NCBI GenBank assembly: GCA_016718135.1
Contig: JADKEF010000007.1
Location: 62,001-126,000 of the forward strand
From: Acidobacteriota bacterium
GTDB taxonomy: Bacteria > Acidobacteriota > Blastocatellia > Pyrinomonadales > Pyrinomonadaceae
Direction of reading: 5' to 3'
Length of the DNA: 64,000 nt
The position numbers were made by a program, and so were the translations under genes. Positions within the stretch are counted from its first letter, which is position 1. Each line of letters begins with the position of its first letter. Below the pieces are notes generated by a model. The model worked only from the letters and a program-made list of their open reading frames with translations, was not told where the DNA came from and did not search any database. Shown here in pieces: positions 58,531-64,000 of this stretch.

Positions 58531-58664
58531 TTGCAGTGCGGCGATGGCTTCGCCTCGCCGATTGCCGTTACTCTCCTCCCCGCAATTTCGCACGAAGTGC
58601 GAAATTGCGGGGGAGATCATTGTGAGCCATCGCCCGGCGAGGCAGAGCCACGCCGCATTGCAAG
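58531..58664. repeat. Compound imperfect inverted repeat between acpS and nuclease gene
   Basis: The outer arms (58531-58560 and 58635-58664) match at about 26 of 30 positions. Inside is a perfect 16-pair hairpin CCCCGCAATTTCGCAC (58578-58593) with its complement (58597-58612) around GAA. The structure lies between convergent genes and could terminate both or be a small mobile repeat. Confidence 0.7.
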
Positions 58665-58745
58665 ACGGCAAAGCCGCAGCGTGTATCTGAGGTTAAGTTG
58701 CACGAACGGAAATTCGCCCCGAGCTATTCCATCCGTCCAAGACTC

Positions 58746-60641
58746 CTAGTTGGCTGGCGTCGGTGTTGGTGTCGGAGGCGGCGGCTCATCGAGATTCAGG
58801 AAGAGCACGGCGGCGTCATGATCTGAGGTTCGTTCCGGTCGTGTGATGTCGTTTGCATACACCTTTGGAAAGTCCGCATTTGAGCGGGCATAGCCAAATT
58901 TCAATGCTCTGGAGCGAGCTGGTTTGTTGATGAGAATGTGATCGAGTGACTGGGCCGAACCGTCGAAGCTGTACGAGTAGCGGTTCTTTGCGTCAATATA
59001 ATCGATCATGTTGACGAGTCCGGTCGCGTAGGCGGTCTTCGATGGAGCGAGTACATTCGGATCTGACTTTCCTTTCAAAATACCGATCAGGTCGTTATAA
59101 CCGTCGTTAAACTGAAAGGCATTAAAGTCGCCGCACAAGATAATGCGCTCTGTCGGGTCCGCCTTCTGACGGTCCTCAACAAATTTTGCGAGCCACTCGG
59201 CTTCGAGCCGACGTTTTTGACGAACGCGGTCGCCGTCCTTTTCGTCGTCGATGCCGTTGTACGATTTGAAATGATTTACGATCACCGTAAACGCTAGCGG
59301 CTTAGCCGACTTTGCGTCAATGACCTCGGCCTTCAGCATGAGCGGCGGACGGTCATAGAGATTTTGCCCTTCTGCTCCGGGCACGGACGTAAGTTTCTCA
59401 GCCTTTCCGAGCTGCTTTACTTCAATTACCTTGATCTTGTTCGACTTTACCAGGAAGCCGACGTCGATACCTCTAACATCGTTACCTTCTTCGAGATATG
59501 CAACGTATTTCGGGTCGGGCTGATTTGCGGCCACCGCATCAGCATTTATTTTGTCGGCGAGCTTCTGGAGAGACTTCAGATTCTCGACTTCGACAATGCC
59601 CAGAACGTCGGGCATCGAGAGTACATTTCTGATCGCAAGCGACGTCTTGGTCAGACGTTTTTGAAAGACATCTTTCGGCGTCACCACTTCTTTTTCGACG
59701 TTAGGCGAATTGGTCTCGTCGTCAAAAAAGTTCTCGATGTTAAAGCTGCCAACTGTCGTTTCACGCTCTCCGGCCGGGCTCGTCGGCACAAAAGCTTTGA
59801 TATTATCGACCTTCGGCGGGTTCGCGGCATCGACATAGAGCGTGTAGAACTTACGCGAATAATCGATCACGCCGATCATGTCTTTCAGCGTTGCTCCCGC
59901 GGTAACGTCGATCGCTTTCGATCCTGTCTGCTGCGTGCTGTCGATCCGCAAGATCTCGGGGTTCATATCAAACGCCGGGATCGTGCTCGGCAGTTTATCA
60001 ACGATGATCTGCAAAACGCTCAGTCCCGGCTCTCTGAATGGACGCGGCGTTCCCTGTAAAACTGCGAAGAATACACCGTTCGAGGTCGAAATGCCGGTCT
60101 TTTCATTCGTAAAACCACCGGTCGGAGCGACGGCAGAAAAATCACCCTTGACCCGCATTCCTTCGAAACGTTCCATCTGATCGAGCTTACCTTTCGGGTC
60201 AAGATCGGCGGCGGTCAGAACGATCGGAGCCGGAAGCGGATTGTCTTTCGATATTACTTTGACGGTCGGTTTTGTGATCTCCGTGATGCTGAGAAAGATC
60301 CGCTCGTTACGCGGGCGAAACTCAGTGACCGTACCCTCAACCTGCACAAGATTGCCGAGCGCAACCATCTCGACGCTATTCGCACCATATATGTATAGGC
60401 CCTCGGACGTTTTCGGGTCTTTGTCGACCTGTGCATCGGGCGTCTGAATATAGAAGCCGTTCTTCAGGATCGCCGTGACGACTCCGTTGACGCGGACCAC
60501 TTGCCCGTCGAGCGGTGACGAACCTTTATCACCCTGGATCGCATTGATCGGATACTCTTTCTGTGCAAACAACGAAAGGGCACCGGCCAAAACAATGGCC
60601 GCGGTGCCCGCGATACGAAAAAGAGCTGTGGTATTTTTCAT
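58746..60641 (-). CDS. Large exported endonuclease/exonuclease/phosphatase-family nuclease
   Basis: A 631-residue exported protein: a signal peptide (ending SLFAQKE), an OB-fold-like N-terminal domain (about 45-250, GQVVRVNGVVTAILKNGFYI) and a C-terminal EEP hydrolase domain. The metal and catalytic residues of the EEP fold are visible in SFNIENFFDD, IVNHFKS, ILCGDFNAF and TSDHDAAVLFLNL. It resembles secreted ExeM/NucH nucleases. The C-terminus is proline-rich (EPPPPTPTPTPAN). Its start codon overlaps the stop of the upstream nuclease gene, so the two are coupled. Confidence 0.88.
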   Translation of the reverse strand: MKNTTALFRIAGTAAIVLAGALSLFAQKEYPINAIQGDKGSSPLDGQVVRVNGVVTAILKNGFYIQTPDAQVDKDPKTSEGLYIYGANSVEMVALGNLVQVEGTVTEFRPRNERIFLSITEITKPTVKVISKDNPLPAPIVLTAADLDPKGKLDQMERFEGMRVKGDFSAVAPTGGFTNEKTGISTSNGVFFAVLQGTPRPFREPGLSVLQIIVDKLPSTIPAFDMNPEILRIDSTQQTGSKAIDVTAGATLKDMIGVIDYSRKFYTLYVDAANPPKVDNIKAFVPTSPAGERETTVGSFNIENFFDDETNSPNVEKEVVTPKDVFQKRLTKTSLAIRNVLSMPDVLGIVEVENLKSLQKLADKINADAVAANQPDPKYVAYLEEGNDVRGIDVGFLVKSNKIKVIEVKQLGKAEKLTSVPGAEGQNLYDRPPLMLKAEVIDAKSAKPLAFTVIVNHFKSYNGIDDEKDGDRVRQKRRLEAEWLAKFVEDRQKADPTERIILCGDFNAFQFNDGYNDLIGILKGKSDPNVLAPSKTAYATGLVNMIDYIDAKNRYSYSFDGSAQSLDHILINKPARSRALKFGYARSNADFPKVYANDITRPERTSDHDAAVLFLNLDEPPPPTPTPTPAN

Positions 60642-62350
60642 TACTGCGTATCTACCTTTCTTTCGATCAGTTCCTGCGTATTCTTCGGAATATTTGAAAA
60701 GAAGTTATATTTAGTCAGAGCCTCGACGGCATCGACTGTGACGCGGAAATTTCGCCACGGGTTGCCGCTCGTCACCGGCGGTCCATTCGGCACGATAATG
60801 CCGAATGCTCGCGTCTGTCGCGTCACGCGTTGCAGGTCGTTGGAGCCGTTCGGGAGTATCAAAACAACCTTCCATGTGACCTGTGGTATTACCACGCGGC
60901 CCTGGGCTATCGTTCCAATGTTCCCGTTGCCGCCGGTAAAGATATAGATCTCATTGCCTTGCGAGACGATCGTGCGCAGATAGACCTCGAAATCGTTCCA
61001 CGGCCCCTGATTATTCGGGCCATATTGCGGAACAAAATTGGTCATTAGAAATGTAGCAGAATTATCCGGTATCGAACGCGTCCGATCCCCCGATGGACAC
61101 ATATGTCCGCGATCATAACCCGAGCCTGAATAATCATTGTCCTGCACACGGTACCAACCTGCGGGCAACGCCGGGTCCTCGCGGTAATCGTCTTGTCGCG
61201 GAGCGGTGCCGACCCACGTACTATCCAGCCGCCAAGCGACCCAATTCGGCGTGGCATTAGCACGGCTGTACGACAGATTGTACTGCGGCTTGATCATCAA
61301 ATAGTTGTTCTCGTTCGCGATGTCTGAAGTCGCGTTGCTCGGGTTGCCGAAAAGCAGCGGGTCTTCGTCCGGCAGCGGTGCGTTGACCGTGATGTTCGTG
61401 CTCACGTTTGCCGTTCGAGCCTGCGCATCGGTGGCGACAGCGGTCACGTTCTTGACGCCGCCGGTCGTCCCGGCCGGTATCGTCGCCGAGAACGAAAAAA
61501 TATTATCACCAGCGGTTACATCACCATTCGTTCCATTGTCAAAGAAGGTCTGATTTGCCGAGCCGCCGATATTCACCAGATTGCCGACGACCGAAATGCC
61601 GGTACTCGGCGGCGTGGTCGCGGGAATGACGGTCACCGTCAAGAGTACATTTCCGGACGGAGCTACCGTCGTCGGATTTGCATTCATCGCCGCAAAGAGC
61701 GTGGTGCCGCTACCACTGCAAGGGAATGGTGTGGTTGATTGGTTACGAGGAGCGAAAGGATTGAGGACTGCGAAATCATTTAGATTGTCGTCGGTATCCT
61801 GGCATCCGTTGTCTTTTCTGCCCTGGCTGTTACCGCTTCCCGGTGCGGTCGTCTTTGTACCCTCAAAGAAAATATTGGTGGTCGTTCCCCACCCGACTGC
61901 GTCAATGACCGCTCCGGTATTCTGATCACCCAGACGGATCGCTAGCCCGCCTTGAGTGGCGGAAAGTGAGCAGGCACAGGCGGTGTTGTTATACGTTACG
62001 TTCGGTGTGGCGGAGCCGGTGTAGGAAGTCGAAGCGATAAGATAATACTGTCCGGGCTGCAGAACGGTAGGCGTCGTCCAGACCGCAAAGGGCCCAACAT
62101 CATTCGTCCCGTTCTGCGATCGATAAACGACCCGGTAGCCATTAAGATCTACGGGCGAACCACCGTTATTGTGTATCTCAATAAACTCGTCGTTGGGCAC
62201 CGCTGTTGTTCCGGGCTGAAATTGACTTATCACCAAATTTGGCGAGGGCTGAGGAATGTCGCTTGTCCCCACCTGAGCCAAAGCGATCGGATCAAAAATA
62301 TAGAACGCCGCAGCGATCGAAAGAGAGATCAAAAACAGGTATTTCTTCAT
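60641..62350 (-). CDS. Lamin-tail-domain and NUC1 endonuclease protein, exported
   Basis: A 569-residue exported protein with a signal peptide (ending DPIALAQVG). An N-terminal lamin-tail-like domain (about 38-180: VISQFQPGTTAVPNDEFIEI, NGYRVVYRSQNG) is followed by an Ig-like linker (about 215-330) and a C-terminal DNA/RNA non-specific endonuclease domain with YDRGHMCPSGDRT (DRGH catalytic motif) and TNFVPQYGPNNQGPWND. The stop (TAATG) overlaps the start of the next nuclease gene. The pair probably degrades extracellular DNA. Confidence 0.9.
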   Translation of the reverse strand: MKKYLFLISLSIAAAFYIFDPIALAQVGTSDIPQPSPNLVISQFQPGTTAVPNDEFIEIHNNGGSPVDLNGYRVVYRSQNGTNDVGPFAVWTTPTVLQPGQYYLIASTSYTGSATPNVTYNNTACACSLSATQGGLAIRLGDQNTGAVIDAVGWGTTTNIFFEGTKTTAPGSGNSQGRKDNGCQDTDDNLNDFAVLNPFAPRNQSTTPFPCSGSGTTLFAAMNANPTTVAPSGNVLLTVTVIPATTPPSTGISVVGNLVNIGGSANQTFFDNGTNGDVTAGDNIFSFSATIPAGTTGGVKNVTAVATDAQARTANVSTNITVNAPLPDEDPLLFGNPSNATSDIANENNYLMIKPQYNLSYSRANATPNWVAWRLDSTWVGTAPRQDDYREDPALPAGWYRVQDNDYSGSGYDRGHMCPSGDRTRSIPDNSATFLMTNFVPQYGPNNQGPWNDFEVYLRTIVSQGNEIYIFTGGNGNIGTIAQGRVVIPQVTWKVVLILPNGSNDLQRVTRQTRAFGIIVPNGPPVTSGNPWRNFRVTVDAVEALTKYNFFSNIPKNTQELIERKVDTQ

Positions 62351-62483
62351 TAAAACTACATCCTAGAATCGCACGGCGAAACAAAGCGTAAACTATATTT
62401 CTAACACACTTTGATGCCCATTCACACCGTTATGCGCCTGAAAAAAGCGTTAACAAACCGCGCGAATGGCGAACAAACGCTTT

Positions 62484-62537
62484 TATCGGCGATATCGGCG
62501 GATAGCTACATTATCGGCATTATGCGACGTTATCGGC
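62484..62537. promoter_or_regulatory. Phased TATCGGC repeats upstream of the nuclease operon
   Basis: TATCGGC occurs at 62484, 62493, 62512 and 62531. The last three have an exact 19-base spacing, close to two helical turns. They lie about 130-185 bases upstream of the lamin-tail nuclease start (62350). Such phased repeats look like a protein-binding array. No regulator is known for it. Confidence 0.4.
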
Positions 62538-62680
62538 GGATCGTTATATACACAGCAACAAGTCCATGCTAGCGTGAGAATTGGCAAGGCCTGGTCCGCC
62601 GTGCCGGGGGAAAGTTCGGTACATACGGATCGCCTGCGTGGGCGAAGATCTGGATATTTGAAAATCTACAAAGTGTCTTT

Positions 62681-62790
62681 GAATTGCCGTCGGCTTCAGC
62701 CGACGGTTGAGGGCCAAAACAAGATCTCCGGGCTTTAGCCCGGAAGAGACAATGGAGCTACTGACCGTTGCCTAAAGGCAACGGCAATTC
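62681..62790. repeat. Composite REP-like element with three hairpins
   Basis: Three hairpins follow each other: CCGTCGGCT/AGCCGACGG (62687-62706), TCCGGGCT/AGCCCGGA (62727-62744) and CCGTTGCCT/AGGCAACGG (62765-62784). The ends GAATTGCCGT (62681-62690) and ACGGCAATTC (62781-62790) are inverted repeats that enclose the whole. The rest of the 458-base gap between nuclease start and the DinB-like gene holds the phased repeats and no gene. Confidence 0.75.
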
Positions 62791-62808
62791 TGAAGAAACT
62801 GGCCTAAG

Positions 62809-63264
62809 CTAAACGCCGAACTGCTTCAAATGGTGGTCGATGTGTTTGAAGCCGAGGATGCCCCATTCGTTTCTTTTCATCGGGCCAAATTTTGGGTGAG
62901 CGGCCCAGGGATGATCCTCGGGGAGATGCATCATTCGGTCGAGGGCATCGGTCATGTTGCGGAGATTGTCTTCGAATTCGCCGGGTTTTGTGCCCTCACG
63001 CATCTGGTCGAGTCCGGCTGCGGTCGGCACTTCCTTTGGCATTTTGATGACCTTGAGGACGAGAAATTTGATCAGCGTGCGATCGAGAAAGCTGCTCTGG
63101 TCGGGCAGCGGACGGTCGCCCATCGACATCAAAAAACCATCGGTGACGTGGCACATCATCTGGTCGACGTTCATCTTGCCCCACTTCGCCTGAGACGTTG
63201 GCGACAGGGACGCGATCCTTGTTTTGATGGTCTCGGCGGTCGTACGGTCAAAAAGCGTGCTCAT
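62809..63264 (-). CDS. DinB-like DUF1569 protein
   Basis: A 151-residue helical-bundle protein of the DUF1569/DinB-like superfamily. The metal-site histidines fit MNVDQMMCHVTDGF near residue 38 and the C-terminal FKHIDHHLKQFGV, with HPKFGPMKRNEWG before it. Related proteins are thiol-dependent hydrolases or transferases of unknown substrate. It overlaps the ECF sigma gene by four bases (ATGA), so the two are translationally coupled. Confidence 0.82.
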   Translation of the reverse strand: MSTLFDRTTAETIKTRIASLSPTSQAKWGKMNVDQMMCHVTDGFLMSMGDRPLPDQSSFLDRTLIKFLVLKVIKMPKEVPTAAGLDQMREGTKPGEFEDNLRNMTDALDRMMHLPEDHPWAAHPKFGPMKRNEWGILGFKHIDHHLKQFGV

Positions 63265-64000
63265 ATTTTTCGCTCCGTGAGTTCTGCCATGTTTTTCGTA
63301 AGCAAATTCCGGGCGGATTCATTATGTGCGAGCGATAGGGCTTTTTCAAACGAGATCGCGGCCTCTCTGGGACGTGCGAGATCGGTGAGGAAACGGGCCT
63401 TTGTAGCGTAAAAGAGAAAGTAGCCTCTCAGGAGGCCGCTTTCCTCGAGCTTTTCGAGTGCGGGAAAAGCCTGGGACGTGCCGCTCATTCGGCTGATGGC
63501 AACGATGCGGTTTAGTTCGACGACGGGCGAATAATTGCGGCTCTGGAGAATGTCGTAGCATTCGATGATCCGCCGCCAATCGGTCGATGCCAGATCCTGG
63601 GACGTGGCGTGGAGCGACGCGATCTCGGCTTCAAGATGATAATCAGTGACTTCGTCTCCCGACGCCGACGCGAGCAGGTGCTGGAATCCGCGGCCGATCA
63701 TTTCGCGATCCCAACTACTGCGGTCTTGGTCACCGAGCACGAGCATCTCGCCATCGCCGCCGACGCGGGCAGGGAATCGCGCGGCGTGAAAGTAGAAGAG
63801 TGCGGCGAGCGCATCTACTTTTGGAACGTGAGCCGATTTCTGGGACGTGAGCAAACCGACCAGACGGATCGCCTCGAAACACAGATCACGGCGAACAACC
63901 TCGTCACCGGCGGTTGGCGCGTAACCCTCGTTGAACATCAGGTACAGAACTTTAAGAACGGGCGACAGACGTGTCGTTAGTTCGTCGCCGACAGGAATCT
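63261..64000 (-). CDS. ECF RNA polymerase sigma factor (ECF42/SigJ-like), N-terminus outside window
   Basis: The visible 246 residues are the C-terminal part of an ECF sigma factor with the long helical extension of the ECF42 group. Entering from the window edge the frame reads IPVGDELTTRLSPVLKVLYL then MFNEGYAPTAGDEVVRRDL, the hallmark segment of this group, and continues into TPR-like helices (GYFLFYATKARFLTDLARPR). No internal ATG is a real start; the sigma2 and sigma4 domains lie outside. It is coupled to the DinB-like gene, which could be its target or partner. Confidence 0.85.
   Translation of the reverse strand, partial: IPVGDELTTRLSPVLKVLYLMFNEGYAPTAGDEVVRRDLCFEAIRLVGLLTSQKSAHVPKVDALAALFYFHAARFPARVGGDGEMLVLGDQDRSSWDREMIGRGFQHLLASASGDEVTDYHLEAEIASLHATSQDLASTDWRRIIECYDILQSRNYSPVVELNRIVAISRMSGTSQAFPALEKLEESGLLRGYFLFYATKARFLTDLARPREAAISFEKALSLAHNESARNLLTKNMAELTERKI

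Overview
The window is a piece of bacterial chromosome, most likely from an Acidobacteriota lineage near Blastocatellia (Pyrinomonadaceae-like). This is inferred from gene content: paired VWFA proteins of the kind first described in Acidobacteria, a large Oar-like TonB-dependent receptor with an N-terminal carboxypeptidase-regulatory-like domain, an M13 peptidase, a membrane-anchored Ser/Thr kinase and a Xer recombinase, on a mid-50s %GC background. No phage, transposase or CRISPR array is visible.

Layout. 1-3.0 kb: small membrane proteins, a winged-helix regulator and a DUF4173-type membrane protein. 3.1-4.0 kb: xerD. 4.0-7.9 kb: a three-gene PaoABC-like molybdenum aldehyde oxidoreductase operon. 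8.0-22.8 kb: the core translation/transcription block tRNA-Tyr, tRNA-Gly, tRNA-Thr, tuf, rpmG, tRNA-Trp, secE, nusG, rplK, rplA, rplJ, rplL, rpoB, rpoC, closed by a terminator. 23-26.4 kb: an accessory cassette (stand-alone AraC-type DNA-binding protein, membrane-anchored thioredoxin-like protein, 18-cysteine exported protein, two VWFA proteins of which the second is frameshifted). 26.6-34.2 kb (minus strand): M13 peptidase, PlsC-like acyltransferase, a frameshifted TonB-C protein, HD hydrolase, an MtnB-like protein and acetyl-CoA synthetase. 34.3-37 kb: sugar ABC ATPase and permease. 37-50 kb: an AT-richer orphan gene, moaA, queG, the TonB receptor, a metallo-beta-lactamase-fold hydrolase, a ferritin-like desaturase homologue, a WD40-like protein, a CusF-like lipoprotein and a DapF homologue. 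50-58.5 kb: protein kinase, SRPBCC and NTF2-like proteins, a nuclease lipoprotein, rlmN, a DsbD-N-like protein, pgeF and acpS. 58.7-62.4 kb: a two-gene operon of large secreted nucleases. 62.8-64 kb: a DinB-like protein coupled to an ECF sigma factor cut by the window end.

Links between genes. moaA makes the pterin precursor that the Pao-like enzyme needs. Three exported nucleases, the M13 peptidase and the TonB receptor fit a scavenging, polymer-degrading lifestyle. Several exported redox or thiol proteins (thioredoxin-like, DsbD-N-like, Cys-rich) point to active disulfide chemistry outside the cytoplasm.

The most unusual signals are these. (1) A set of intergenic hairpins built from tandem 7-base words; each locus uses a different word but keeps the 7-base period. 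Five lie within 4.1 kb of the ribosomal block and one abuts acpS. (2) A related set built from roughly 8-base words at 30 kb and 48-55 kb, parts of which are translated into protein ends. (3) A repeated 3'-end module (hairpin plus terminator) that begins exactly one base after the stop codons of rpoC and of the M13 peptidase. (4) A DapF homologue with both catalytic cysteines changed to serine. (5) An eight-cysteine zinc-ribbon-like insertion in RpoB. (6) An MtnB-like protein lacking the His-x-His metal motif.
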